The notes under the pieces were generated by a model. That model was not told the DNA's origin, searched no databases, and was given only the letters and a program-made list of their open reading frames with translations. This document shows, piece by piece, positions 17,884-26,759 of a stretch of DNA of 64,000 nt (its first letter is position 1; each line of letters starts with the position of its first letter). Made by a program: the position numbers and the translations under genes. The DNA comes from Chryseolinea sp. H1M3-3 (lineage in GTDB: Bacteria > Bacteroidota > Bacteroidia > Cytophagales > Cyclobacteriaceae). The stretch spans positions 496,001 through 560,000 of the forward strand of contig NZ_JARKMY010000001.1 in the NCBI RefSeq assembly GCF_029360725.1, in the 5' to 3' direction.

Positions 17884-18507
17884 TTATTCAATCACTCTTC
17901 GTGCGCCCCGAAATCGTTTTTGATAGTATTCCGCGAGGAGGTTAGTTTCTACTACCCCTAATTTACTGGAGGCATGAATGAATTTTATATTGTCCTTAGA
18001 CTTAACATCGGTCACGAGGCCAACGTGCGTAATCTGTTTTTTCTTGTCTCCTGTGGCAAAAAATACAAGGTCTCCCGGTTTTAAGTCATGCATTTTGATA
18101 GGCGTTCCTACCTGGCTTTGTGCCGCCGAGCTGCGCGGAAGATTGACTTTAACCGCATTAAACGAATTGATCAATAGTCCTGAACAATCCATTCCGGACC
18201 TGGTAGTTCCACCATATTTGTAGGGCGTACCGATATAGGTGCGAGCCGCTGTGATTACTTTTTCCGCTTTGGAAAAGGACTCTTTTTTAACTGGTTCAAC
18301 AACTTCTACTGTTTCTTCGGGTTCCTCTAATTCCATTTCAAACCCATCGATAGTTTTCGTGTCTAACTCAACAACCTTTTTATTTGATGCTCCTCCTTTG
18401 CGCGCAACTGTACCCCTTTTGGAAGAAGAACAGGACGTAAAAAACATTCCACCAGCGAGCAAACAGAGAATAAGCTTTTGAGTAGTTTTGAGTGTAAAAA
18501 ATTGCAT
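17884..18507 (-). CDS. NlpC/P60 (C40) cysteine peptidase lipoprotein
   Basis: The start at 18507 is chosen because it begins a lipoprotein signal peptide (MQFFTLKTTQKLILCLL, lipobox FTSC near residue 25); an upstream frame to 18582 would overlap the divergent oxidase gene. The mature protein has a basic/glutamate-rich linker and then the C40 domain from about residue 83, with catalytic Cys in RSGMDCSGL, His in ITHVGLVTD and the third residue in KFIHASS. Such enzymes cut the gamma-D-Glu-diaminopimelate bond of peptidoglycan stem peptides at the outer-membrane face of the wall. The gene is divergent from the FAD oxidase with only 43 bases between starts. Confidence 0.92.
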   Translation of the reverse strand: MQFFTLKTTQKLILCLLAGGMFFTSCSSSKRGTVARKGGASNKKVVELDTKTIDGFEMELEEPEETVEVVEPVKKESFSKAEKVITAARTYIGTPYKYGGTTRSGMDCSGLLINSFNAVKVNLPRSSAAQSQVGTPIKMHDLKPGDLVFFATGDKKKQITHVGLVTDVKSKDNIKFIHASSKLGVVETNLLAEYYQKRFRGARRVIE

Positions 18508-18550
18508 TGCTCTCAAACTAAAAAATTTATCGTTCAAATATAATTGATTC

Positions 18551-19966
18551 ATGTCATTTGCTGAAGTCTCAACCGATATCATAACCCAATTTCAAGCCAT
18601 TGTTGGGAATCATAATATTTTGATCGACAAAGATGACCGTTTTAAATATGCACACGACGAGACAGAAGACTACTCGTTTCTTCCCGATGTGGTTCTCAAA
18701 CCTAGGTCACCGGAAGAAATCAGTGCAATTTTAAAGCTGTGCAACCAACATCTCATCCCTGTAACGCCCCGTGGAGGCGGAACTGGTCTCAGTGGTGGCG
18801 CACTTCCCATCCAAAAGGGAGTAGTTATCTCCATGGAGCGTTTTAATAAAATTCTCAACATTGATGAATTAAACCTTCAGGCAACTGTTGAGCCCGGCGT
18901 CATTACCCAGGTATTTCAAAACGCTGTAAAAGAAAAAAGATTGTTCTACCCCCCTGATCCTGCCAGCCGGGGCACGTGTTTTATCGGCGGAAATGTATCG
19001 AACAACAGTGGCGGGCCGAAAGCAGTCAAATACGGTGTAACAAGAGATCATGTATTGAATCTTGAAGTCGTTTTACCAAGCGGCGACATCATATGGACCG
19101 GTGCCAATGTATTGAAAAATTCGACCGGCTATAACCTGACACAACTGATGTGTGGAAGTGAAGGTACATTGGGAATAATTACAAAAATTGTCTTCAAGCT
19201 GCGTGGTCTGCCTACAAAAGATGTTTTGCTATTGATACCTTTTACTACCAGCGAAGACGCCTGCGAAGCGATAGCTGAGATTTTCAAGGCAGGTCTAACA
19301 CCCTCCGGAATGGAATTCTTAGAACGTGACGCTGTGGTTACGTCCGTTGCTTATTGCGAGAAAATTCTTGGAGCAAAAGTCTCTACCCAATTTCCAGAAA
19401 ATATGCAGGCATATCTATTATGCGAGCTGGACGGTAATGACGATGAGCTTTTAATGCGTGATGCCGAACAAGTAATGAACGTTGTAGAAAAATTTCATTG
19501 CGGAGAAGTCTTGTTTGCTGACACGAATGCTCAAAAATCCGAACTATGGAAGATTCGTGAAAGCATGGGACATGCTGTAAGTGCCCTTACACTTTCACGG
19601 TCCGAAGACGTTGTGGTTCCTCGCGCCAAGTTGCCGGCGCTGGTTTCTGGAATTAAAGCCATCGGAAAACAATATGGATTCAATTCCTTATGCTTTGGCC
19701 ATTTGGGAGATGGAAATCTTCATGTAAACATTTTGAAAGAATCTATTTCCGATGACGACTGGAATACCAAAGTCGTCGAAGGTATCGGTGAAATATTCAA
19801 ACTAACGGTAAGCCTGGGCGGCACGCTTTCCGGTGAGCATGGCATCGGTATCGCAAAGAAACCGTACATGCCCCTGGCTATGCACGAAGCAAACCTCACC
19901 TTAATGCGTGGCATCAAGAAAGTTTTTGATCCTAATGGCATATTAAACCCTGGAAAGATTTTTTGA
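18551..19966 (+). CDS. GlcD-type FAD-linked oxidase (D-2-hydroxyacid dehydrogenase)
   Basis: This 471-aa protein has an N-terminal FAD-binding PCMH domain (about 40-220) with PRGGGTGLSGGALP near 76 and GGNVSNNSGGPKAVKYG near 140. The FAD-linked oxidase C-terminal domain carries the histidine motif GHLGDGNLHVNIL near 380 and SGEHGIGIAKKPYM near 425. It oxidises a D-2-hydroxy acid such as glycolate or D-lactate and passes electrons to the respiratory chain or a ferredoxin-like partner. The GlcE and GlcF partners are not adjacent, so a single-subunit D-lactate dehydrogenase-like role is as likely as glycolate oxidase. Confidence 0.92.
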   Translation: MSFAEVSTDIITQFQAIVGNHNILIDKDDRFKYAHDETEDYSFLPDVVLKPRSPEEISAILKLCNQHLIPVTPRGGGTGLSGGALPIQKGVVISMERFNKILNIDELNLQATVEPGVITQVFQNAVKEKRLFYPPDPASRGTCFIGGNVSNNSGGPKAVKYGVTRDHVLNLEVVLPSGDIIWTGANVLKNSTGYNLTQLMCGSEGTLGIITKIVFKLRGLPTKDVLLLIPFTTSEDACEAIAEIFKAGLTPSGMEFLERDAVVTSVAYCEKILGAKVSTQFPENMQAYLLCELDGNDDELLMRDAEQVMNVVEKFHCGEVLFADTNAQKSELWKIRESMGHAVSALTLSRSEDVVVPRAKLPALVSGIKAIGKQYGFNSLCFGHLGDGNLHVNILKESISDDDWNTKVVEGIGEIFKLTVSLGGTLSGEHGIGIAKKPYMPLAMHEANLTLMRGIKKVFDPNGILNPGKIF

Positions 19967-20205
19967 TATTAAATTTCAACCCGGACGCCAATTTTTTTGG
20001 TAAGCAAAGCATCAAGTGAAACGAGTCGCTATTCGATTGCCTGACGTCTGAATCGGGCTCCCAAATTTTGAGGGCGGCTCTATCAGCAGCACTGGCGTCC
20101 GTATAAATACGGGAACTGGATGCGTATATAGCCTTAAATATATCCCCTCCTTTCATACGTTTATTTGTATAGGAACTAATGGATAGCAACTAAACAGGTA
20201 CCATC

Positions 20206-20592
20206 ATGAAAACTGGGATAAAGGCAATCGGCTTAATGAGCATATTCATGTTGACAACAGTAATAGTCAATGCTCAAAACGGAAATACGTCGTTGATTGT
20301 TTCTAAAGGTGTGCAACACGTAGCAAACAAAAAAGCGTTTGAAGATGAAAATACGAGCAAATCGCATATTCAGGCAAAATCAGTAGATTTTCCTGCGATT
20401 GTTTTCTCCAAAGGTATTGCTCAGGCTAATGCTCAATTGGCGGAAGGAAACATTGAATCAAAAGGTTACCCTACATGGACCATCTCTAAGGGCGTAGCTC
20501 GCAAGAATATGGAGCAAAGTCAAGAACAGGGAGGCTACAATGAATATCCTTCAGAGACAATCTCGCAGGAACGCGGAATCAGCAAAAAGTAA
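20206..20592 (+). CDS. Secreted repeat protein of unknown function
   Basis: This 128-aa protein is not recognised. A signal peptide (residues 1-23, ending VNAQ) is followed by four imperfect copies of a short unit: SLIVSKGVQ near 31, FPAIVFSKGIAQAN near 63, YPTWTISKGVARKN near 88 and a degenerate YPSETISQERGISKK at the C-terminus. The consensus is an aromatic-Pro pair, two residues, a hydrophobic pair, then SKG(I/V)A. Between units the chain is polar and rich in Gln, Glu, Asn and Lys, so it may be disordered. It is a monocistronic gene closed by a strong terminator, which argues for a real transcript. Confidence 0.7.
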   Translation: MKTGIKAIGLMSIFMLTTVIVNAQNGNTSLIVSKGVQHVANKKAFEDENTSKSHIQAKSVDFPAIVFSKGIAQANAQLAEGNIESKGYPTWTISKGVARKNMEQSQEQGGYNEYPSETISQERGISKK

Positions 20593-20625
20593 TAATAGTT
20601 TAGGGAAGAGGTAGCAGATAAAAGA

Positions 20626-20664
20626 AATAACCTTTGTTCACACGAGCAAAGGTTATTTTTATTT
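20626..20664 (+). terminator. Intrinsic terminator after the repeat protein
   Basis: A perfect 11-base stem (AATAACCTTTG at 20626-20636 and CAAAGGTTATT at 20647-20657) has a 10-base loop and is followed by a T-rich tail. It closes the preceding gene. Confidence 0.88.
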
Positions 20665-20712
20665 TACAGCTTTGAGTAATTTCCGAAACTTTTCAACGCT
20701 GCGAAATCATTT

Positions 20713-21051
20713 ATGGAGATAGCCATTTTTCCTGTTATTGGAATTGTTGTTCTTTTTATCCTTTTCAAAGTTTTAAAAGCGTTTATTAAATGGCTTGTTA
20801 TCTTTCTCATACTCATTTTTGCCGTTGCCTATTTAACTAATCCAATCGAATCGATTCATCATCAAAGTCTGAAAAAATCACTCAAAGATTTAAAGCTGAA
20901 AAAGGTCCGCGAGAAATTTATACATGTCGATGATTACAAATTCTTTTCCCTCACAAAAGTTGAAGTGGATGGCCATGATAAAATAGTTGGCGTGGGTGCC
21001 TTTGGGAAAGTCTGGTATTTCGACGATCTTGAAAAAAAGCTGCAACGATAG
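20713..21051 (+). CDS. Small membrane protein, uncharacterised
   Basis: This 112-aa protein is not recognised. Residues 5-45 are strongly hydrophobic, enough for two short membrane helices split by KAFIKW. A lysine-rich segment (about 55-72) follows, then a small soluble domain ending with VGVGAFGKVWYFDDLEKKL. The final motif looks like a beta hairpin, resembling small single-domain proteins where a short beta sheet packs against the membrane. It lies between two independent terminators, so it is probably expressed alone. Confidence 0.65.
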   Translation: MEIAIFPVIGIVVLFILFKVLKAFIKWLVIFLILIFAVAYLTNPIESIHHQSLKKSLKDLKLKKVREKFIHVDDYKFFSLTKVEVDGHDKIVGVGAFGKVWYFDDLEKKLQR

Positions 21052-21065
21052 GTTAGCTTTTTTAA
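21033..21065 (+). terminator. Probable terminator overlapping the end of the 112-aa gene
   Basis: AAAAAAGCT (21033-21041) and AGCTTTTTT (21055-21063) form a 9-base stem with a 13-base loop that includes the stop codon. The A-rich and T-rich flanks are typical of a bidirectional terminator, but the stem is weak. Confidence 0.45.
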
Positions 21066-21136
21066 TTTAATAAGCATCAATTATAAATTCGATAGCCTCC
21101 ACAAAAAATTGCATCTTACTTCGTTCACGCAGTCCT

Positions 21137-21718
21137 ATGAGTCCCAAGAGAATCATTATATTCTTTGTAGCGCTAGAATTTGCAATTGTGCTGATCGTTT
21201 TTTTTACAGAGGGCTACTCATTAACCGCCTTGCAAACCACGACCCGGTTCTCGGGACGGCTTTCGTTGTTTCTTTTCAGCGCGATCTTTCTATTATACAA
21301 TAAACCGGCTACGATAATTCCATGGCTTTCATCAAAGTTTTACCTGCTTTTTACTATCGTCCATGGAATTCATTTGATCGAGTTATTTCTATTTGTTTAC
21401 CTGTCTAAAATACAACTGATCCCCTACCGCATCGCCGGAGGCTTTCTGGCCTACGCCTATATCTTTGCGATGCCAATTCTTCAATGGTACCAGGCAACAG
21501 GTAAAATTTCAAAGCGAACATTTTTAATACTGGAGCATATCTTTGTGTATTACATTTGGCTGATCTTCTTTCTCACATACCTGCCGAGAGTTCAGGGAAA
21601 CATGCCGCAAGCAGGAGGAAGCTACCTGGAGAATGTTGCATTACTAGGATGGGTCTCAACCTTATTGGGGATGAAACTTTCCGGACTGATTCAGTTTCAA
21701 AAAAAGAAGACTGGCTAG
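21137..21718 (+). CDS. Polytopic membrane protein, uncharacterised
   Basis: This 193-aa protein has about six hydrophobic segments (near residues 5-24, 40-55, 68-90, 100-116, 130-150 and 164-182). Conserved-looking polar features inside the membrane region are TTRFSGRLSLFLF near 34, VHGIHLIEL near 75 and LEHIFVYYIW near 131. The Arg-plus-membrane-His pattern recalls haem-binding ferric-reductase-like membrane domains, but this is a weak resemblance. It converges on the GCS2 ligase gene, with 2 bases between the two stop codons. Function unknown. Confidence 0.65.
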   Translation: MSPKRIIIFFVALEFAIVLIVFFTEGYSLTALQTTTRFSGRLSLFLFSAIFLLYNKPATIIPWLSSKFYLLFTIVHGIHLIELFLFVYLSKIQLIPYRIAGGFLAYAYIFAMPILQWYQATGKISKRTFLILEHIFVYYIWLIFFLTYLPRVQGNMPQAGGSYLENVALLGWVSTLLGMKLSGLIQFQKKKTG

Positions 21719-21720
21719 TA

Positions 21721-22866
21721 TCAGAGCCACAACGGATGGCCTGATTCAAATTCTTTGACATTGTGACGAATTACCTCTTTAAGGTCGTTTGTTGCCTCGA
21801 AGATTTTGTATTGTCGTTCTGAGCTATTCCCCTTTTCTATAATTTCCTTTATGACATTTATGTGTTCAACGTACTTCAATTCTTTGACGTATGGTTCAAT
21901 CGCTTTTATCCAATCCTGGATATCCTTGTAGAGTAATTTGGTCTTACCATTTCTGGCCACTACGACTTGTGCATGAAGTCCATAACGAATAGACCTCCAT
22001 TTATTTTCTCTGAAGATCCAGTGTTTCAAAGATGTTTGAGAGTGATTCCATTCTTCTTCATGATCCCGAAACCAATGCGATAAGGCATGTACAAAGGCAA
22101 CTATAGCAAGTGCTTCTTTCAAAGTGGCAGGTTCATCGCAAAATCGAAGCTCTAATGTTCCGTGTTGTGGACTTGGGCGTAAATCCCACCATAAGTCCTT
22201 CATAGAATTGATAGCCTTTGATTTCAATAAGAAGGAATATAACTTTTGAAATTCTAACCAATTTTTTACCAGATAGGGCATGCCTGCGGTGGGTAGTGCT
22301 TCATATGTGGTGGGACGACACGATGAAAGTCCGGTATACATTCCCTGCCAAAAGGGTGAACTGCCCGATAAAGCAAGAATATGCGGCAGTAAATGCATGA
22401 AGAAAGAATTATACTTTATACAAGCATCACCTGAAGGCATCCCTAGATGAATATGCATTCCGTAGACTGCCATTCTTCTAATCAGCCATTGGTTGCGATC
22501 AATTAAGTCGTGGTATCGTTTTGACGGCGTTACCAGTCTATCCCGGTAGTCGGCTAGGGGATGCGTCCCTGTAGAACTTAGCTTCAGGTTTAACTGATTT
22601 GCCTTGATATATGCCTTGTAGACAGCGGGCCGTAAATCATCCTGCACCTCATGGGCATTAAGTCCGACACCTGACACAATTTCGATTGTGCTTTGAAAGA
22701 ACTCCGGGACGATGTTATTATCGTCACACAATTCGATGATTTCAGAAGCCCTCGGCGTTAGCAACAAGCTGTCACCATCCAACACTTGCAATTCCAACTC
22801 GACCCCTAAGGAAAGTTCAGTAGCGCTACTATTAAATTCTAACCCATTAATTTGTTCTTTCTTCAT
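21721..22866 (-). CDS. GCS2-family carboxylate-amine ligase
   Basis: This 381-aa protein is counted from the ATG at 22866, as an upstream TTG adds only two residues. It carries the N-terminal glutamate-cysteine-ligase motif SLGVELELQVLD, then MAVYGMHIHLGMP with the metal-binding histidines and TLELRFCDEPATL near the C-terminal half. These match the YbdK/carboxylate-amine ligase branch, ATP-dependent enzymes that join an amino acid carboxylate to an amine. E. coli YbdK makes gamma-glutamyl compounds only weakly and its true substrate is not settled. It is divergent from asparagine synthase (79 bases between starts). A second GCS2 enzyme lies at 43750-44988. Confidence 0.9.
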   Translation of the reverse strand: MKKEQINGLEFNSSATELSLGVELELQVLDGDSLLLTPRASEIIELCDDNNIVPEFFQSTIEIVSGVGLNAHEVQDDLRPAVYKAYIKANQLNLKLSSTGTHPLADYRDRLVTPSKRYHDLIDRNQWLIRRMAVYGMHIHLGMPSGDACIKYNSFFMHLLPHILALSGSSPFWQGMYTGLSSCRPTTYEALPTAGMPYLVKNWLEFQKLYSFLLKSKAINSMKDLWWDLRPSPQHGTLELRFCDEPATLKEALAIVAFVHALSHWFRDHEEEWNHSQTSLKHWIFRENKWRSIRYGLHAQVVVARNGKTKLLYKDIQDWIKAIEPYVKELKYVEHINVIKEIIEKGNSSERQYKIFEATNDLKEVIRHNVKEFESGHPLWL

Positions 22867-22945
22867 CCACAAGTACTATTAAGAAGAATTTCAATATACA
22901 ATCTTAATCCAAACTTTCTAACTTTCCTTTAAAACACTCAGTATC

Positions 22946-24853
22946 ATGTGCGGTATCACCGGTATGTATGCCTTTAACCTTGTTGGGAAATTTAACAAGA
23001 TCCAGATTAACAATGCCACCTTGGCTTTGCAAAAAAGGGGGCCAGACTTCCAGGATACCTATATTGATGAATGGGTTGGTCTTGGTCACCGGCGGCTCTC
23101 AATTATAGATACCACAGCCGTTGCGAACCAACCGATGTGGGATGAATCAAAAAGATATTGCATAGTATTTAACGGAGAGATCTTCAATTTCGTAGGATTG
23201 AGAAAAGATCTGGAATCAAAAGGAGTGTCTTTTTTTTCGCATGGTGATACAGAGGTTTTGTTAAAACTCTTTATCTATGAAAAGGAACATTGTCTTAACA
23301 AGCTGAACGGTTTTTTTTCTTTCTGTATTTACGATAAAGTTGAACAGACATTTTTCTTAGCCCGCGACCGGTACGGTATCAAACCTTTACTTTACCTTTT
23401 TGATGAAGATAAGTTTTTGTTTGCCTCTGAAATGAAATCCATTCTTCAATATGGTATTGAAAAAAGCCTGGATTACAGCTCGCTCTATACCTACCTGCAA
23501 TTAAACTACATTCCAGCGCCGGACACCATCTTTAATAACGTCAAAAAACTTTTGCCTGGCCACTACATGAAAATCAGCAGGCAGAAAATGGATATCCAAA
23601 GCTACTATCAAATACCTTATAACCACGATCATGCAATCCAAAACAATGTGACTTATGATCATGCAAAACAAAAAGTAAAGCAGTTGCTGGAGGAATCTGT
23701 GCAAAGAAGACTCGTCGCAGATGTTCCATTGGGGGCGTTTTTAAGTGGTGGTATCGACTCTTCTATTGTCACCGGATTGGCGAGCAAGCATAAACCAGAC
23801 CTTCATACATTTTCAATAGGATTCCGGGATGAAAAATTCTTTGATGAAACGACGTATGCCCGGCTCGTTGCAAAGCATTTTAATACCAGGCATACCGTAT
23901 TCTCTCTCACCAATCAAGATCTCTACCAACATTTGAATGCTATCCTGGATTATATGGATGAACCTTTCGCCGATTCCTCTGCCATTGCTGTTTATATCCT
24001 GAGCAAAGAGACACGAAAGCACGCAACGGTAGCACTGTCAGGCGATGGCGCCGATGAAATGTTAGCTGGCTATAACAAACATGCGGCATTCAACAGAATT
24101 ATTAACAGCGGACTAAAAGAAAACCTGGTCAAGTCCCTAAACCCCTTATGGAAACTATTGCCTAAATCACGAAATAGTCCTATTGCAAATAAGGTACGTC
24201 AATTTTCACGGTTCAGTGAGGGAATGAAACTTTCCTCCAAAGATCGTTACTGGCAATGGGCAGGTTATGCAAGCAAAGAAGAGACACTCTTGATGTTACA
24301 TCCTGACCTTCGCATTAATATGTGGCTGAAAGACTACTTTCCCAGACGCAAGGCGATTTTACAAGGCCTGCCGGAAAAGGAAAACATAAACGATATCCTA
24401 TGCCTCGACATGAATCTTGTGTTAGCCAATGACATGCTGACGAAGGTAGATCTCATGAGCATGGCAAATGGTTTAGAAGTGCGCGTACCTTTCCTCGATT
24501 ATGAATTCGTAAATTATATTTTTGGGCTTCCTGCCGAGTTCAAGATTAAGGGATCCCTCCGAAAAAGAATTTTAAAAGATGCTTTTAAGGACATGTTGCC
24601 AAAACAATTGTATCACAGACCAAAAAAAGGTTTTGAAGTGCCGTTATTGAAATGGTTTAGGAATGAAATGAAATCTCTCATTGCAGATGATCTATTGTCC
24701 GAACGCTTTATAAAAGATCAGCAGGTATTCGATTATGTTGAAATTGAAAAACTAAAACGCCAACTTTTTTCTTCCAATCCGCAAGACATACATGCACGGA
24801 TTTGGGGTCTTATTGTGTTTCAATGGTGGTGGAAGAAATACATGGTTAGTTAA
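22946..24853 (+). CDS. asnB: Asparagine synthase (glutamine-hydrolysing)
   Basis: This 635-aa protein begins MCGITGMYAF, so after Met removal Cys2 is the glutaminase nucleophile. The class II glutamine amidotransferase domain covers about 2-215, with RRLSIID and FNGEIFNF. The synthetase domain has the PP-loop LSGGIDSSI near 267 and the SGDGADEMLAGY segment near 365. Length and motifs fit AsnB-type enzymes, which make asparagine or amidate related substrates. The family is also used in exopolysaccharide and O-antigen clusters, so a dedicated role cannot be excluded. It fits the nitrogen theme of the next genes, though 419 bases separate it from amt. Confidence 0.9.
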   Translation: MCGITGMYAFNLVGKFNKIQINNATLALQKRGPDFQDTYIDEWVGLGHRRLSIIDTTAVANQPMWDESKRYCIVFNGEIFNFVGLRKDLESKGVSFFSHGDTEVLLKLFIYEKEHCLNKLNGFFSFCIYDKVEQTFFLARDRYGIKPLLYLFDEDKFLFASEMKSILQYGIEKSLDYSSLYTYLQLNYIPAPDTIFNNVKKLLPGHYMKISRQKMDIQSYYQIPYNHDHAIQNNVTYDHAKQKVKQLLEESVQRRLVADVPLGAFLSGGIDSSIVTGLASKHKPDLHTFSIGFRDEKFFDETTYARLVAKHFNTRHTVFSLTNQDLYQHLNAILDYMDEPFADSSAIAVYILSKETRKHATVALSGDGADEMLAGYNKHAAFNRIINSGLKENLVKSLNPLWKLLPKSRNSPIANKVRQFSRFSEGMKLSSKDRYWQWAGYASKEETLLMLHPDLRINMWLKDYFPRRKAILQGLPEKENINDILCLDMNLVLANDMLTKVDLMSMANGLEVRVPFLDYEFVNYIFGLPAEFKIKGSLRKRILKDAFKDMLPKQLYHRPKKGFEVPLLKWFRNEMKSLIADDLLSERFIKDQQVFDYVEIEKLKRQLFSSNPQDIHARIWGLIVFQWWWKKYMVS

Positions 24854-25272
24854 CCCTTCTAATAGTTACACTGCTAAGGCAAGGTTCTATAAGCATAACA
24901 CTGTAAGTAATTAAGGATCCACCTTTCAGGTCACTTCATCCGCGTCAACGTAACGGAGACCTGGTTTTCCGTTCATCTTGGATTTACACCGCAGGTCAGC
25001 GTTTCAATAAAAAAGTTTTGTCTAGGGAAATCTGTCCAAACAAAACCCATGATAACATATTCTTTTCAATAGAACATTTCGTTCATCCCAATGTTTTGGA
25101 AATTTTATAATTTTTAGTCGTTTTCGGTTAAAATCATACCCTACCGAACACGATTTCGTGAATTTTTTTTCAAAAGTGGTTCATTTTTTACCCTATTGTT
25201 AAAATATTTAACTGTTTATTAATAACACATGAGTAAATTTTTACCCTATTAACCTTAAAACTATAACCACAG
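24854..25272. other. Intergenic stretch, 419 bases, leader of amt
   Basis: There is no plausible gene here. The first third contains a loose inverted repeat (CAGGTC at 24927-24932, GACCTG at 24958-24963) that may end the asnB transcript. The right half is very AT-rich and carries three copies of TACCCTA at 25137, 25189 and 25242, described separately. Confidence 0.6.
25137..25250 (+). promoter_or_regulatory. Three phased TACCCTA repeats upstream of amt
   Basis: TACCCTACC (25137-25145), TACCCTATT (25189-25197) and TACCCTATT (25242-25250) lie in the same orientation, 52 and 53 bases apart, close to five helical turns. The second and third share a longer core (TTTTTACCCTATT). The last copy ends 22 bases before the amt ATG. 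Such phasing suggests binding sites for one regulator on one face of the DNA, possibly nitrogen control of amt; the protein is unknown. Confidence 0.45.
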
Positions 25273-26625
25273 ATGAAAAAATCAATTGTACCCTTAATCT
25301 TGCTGATCGCAATTAGCGTCTTGGCAGTCTTTATGCCCGCAATACCAACGGCCATAAACACAGAAGGAATGAATTCCGGAGATGTTGCGTGGATGTTGGC
25401 CGCTGCTGCCCTTGTGTTGCTCATGACACCAGGCCTAGCTTATTTCTATGGTGGCATGATAGACACGAAAAACATTATTACAACCATGCTTCAAAGCTTT
25501 GTGGCCATGGGCGTAATAAGCGTTTTATGGATTGTCGTCGGATTTAGCCTTGCTTTCGGCGAAGATCTGGGCGGAATGGGCCTCGTGGGCGATCCGTCCA
25601 CTTACTTTATGTTTAACAGAGTGCTTGATGCACCGCTATTTGGAACTATTCCCCTGGTTCTCTTTGCATTCTTCCAGTTGAAGTTTGCCATCATTACTCC
25701 CGCATTGATCACAGGTACATTTGCCGAACGTATCCGGTTCAAATCCTACATTCTATTTATTGTTTTATTCTCCTTATTTATCTACGCGCCGCTAGCACAC
25801 TGGACCTGGCATTCAGGTGGTTTCTTATTCAAAATGGGCGTACTGGATTTTGCCGGCGGTACTGTTGTACACATGTCGGCAGGTTTTGCAGCCTTGGCAG
25901 CATCTATATATTTAAGAAACAAAGGGGAAACCAAATCGCCAATATCTCCTGCTAATGTTCCTTTCGTATTGCTTGGTACTGGTTTACTGTGGTTCGGATG
26001 GTTCGGATTCAATGCTGGTAGTGCGTTGAGTGCCGGTGCGCTTGCTGCTTCGGCGTTTGCCACAACTAACACGGCATCTGCGGCGGCTGGTCTTGCCTGG
26101 ATATTGTTTGACGCAGCACGTGGTAAAAAACCATCAGCGATTGGATTCTGTATCGGTGCTGTTGTAGGTCTTGTTGCAATTACACCTGCAGCTGGTTTCG
26201 TCACTATTCCATCAAGCTTGTTCATTGGTACTTTTGCTGCCATCATCAGCAATGTTGTAGTACATTGGAAATCCAAAACATCATTGGAAGATACCCTGGA
26301 TGTATTCCCTTGCCACGGTGTGGGTGGTGCAGTCGGTATGCTTATGACTGGCTTGTTAGCTACTCAAGCTGTTAACGGCGCCAATACTACGGGCAACGGT
26401 CTCTTGATTGATGGAAGCACAAATCTTATTGTCATTCACCTCATTGCGTTGGTAATCGTTGTTGCCTTCAGTTTTGTGGGCTCATTGATACTGTTAAAAA
26501 TCACGGACCTGATTTCTCCGCTACGAGTTACTGCAGAAGAAATGAAAGTTGGTTCTGATTACAGCCAACATGGCGAGAACCTTTTCCCTGCAGACTTTAG
26601 CAATTTAAAAGAAGAAGTTGCATAA
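25273..26625 (+). CDS. amt: Ammonium transporter Amt
   Basis: This 450-aa protein has a cleavable signal-like N-terminus (about residues 1-28) followed by 11 predicted membrane helices, as in AmtB. Family marks are TPGLAYFYGGM near 55, FAERIRFKSY near 151, the first pore histidine in GGTVVHMSAGFAAL near 200 and the second in FPCHGVGGAVGML near 350. It conducts ammonium/ammonia across the inner membrane. It is the first gene of an amt-porin-glnA block. A regulatory PII (GlnK) gene usually found beside amt is not adjacent. A hairpin directly after the stop may limit read-through to the porin. Confidence 0.96.
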   Translation: MKKSIVPLILLIAISVLAVFMPAIPTAINTEGMNSGDVAWMLAAAALVLLMTPGLAYFYGGMIDTKNIITTMLQSFVAMGVISVLWIVVGFSLAFGEDLGGMGLVGDPSTYFMFNRVLDAPLFGTIPLVLFAFFQLKFAIITPALITGTFAERIRFKSYILFIVLFSLFIYAPLAHWTWHSGGFLFKMGVLDFAGGTVVHMSAGFAALAASIYLRNKGETKSPISPANVPFVLLGTGLLWFGWFGFNAGSALSAGALAASAFATTNTASAAAGLAWILFDAARGKKPSAIGFCIGAVVGLVAITPAAGFVTIPSSLFIGTFAAIISNVVVHWKSKTSLEDTLDVFPCHGVGGAVGMLMTGLLATQAVNGANTTGNGLLIDGSTNLIVIHLIALVIVVAFSFVGSLILLKITDLISPLRVTAEEMKVGSDYSQHGENLFPADFSNLKEEVA

Positions 26626-26628
26626 CAT

Positions 26629-26657
26629 AATGGCTCCGAGCAGTTCGGAGCCATTTT
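26629..26657 (+). terminator. Hairpin terminator or attenuator after amt
   Basis: AATGGCTCCGA (26629-26639) and TCGGAGCCATT (26645-26655) make a perfect 11-base stem with a 5-base loop directly after the amt stop. The T tract is short (four T), so termination may be partial. Confidence 0.65.
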
Positions 26658-26759
26658 AAAATACTCATATCAATTATACTCAATAACCTAAACTGTCTGT
26701 CTATGAAGTAATCTTCTACTGATGTTTTCACAAGTCAGTGTTGTCACTCAAAAGACGAA

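Noticed and set aside
18508-18582. Upstream extension of the NlpC/P60 gene
   Set aside because: It would overlap the divergent oxidase start and displace the lipoprotein signal peptide from the N-terminus.
24927-24963. CAGGTC/GACCTG inverted repeat after asnB as a terminator
   Set aside because: Six-base arms around a 25-base loop with only a short T-rich tail are too weak to call.
25782-26276. 164-codon open frame on the minus strand inside amt
   Set aside because: It is antisense to conserved transporter helices; its Ala/Pro-rich sequence is explained by codon bias of amt and has no domain.
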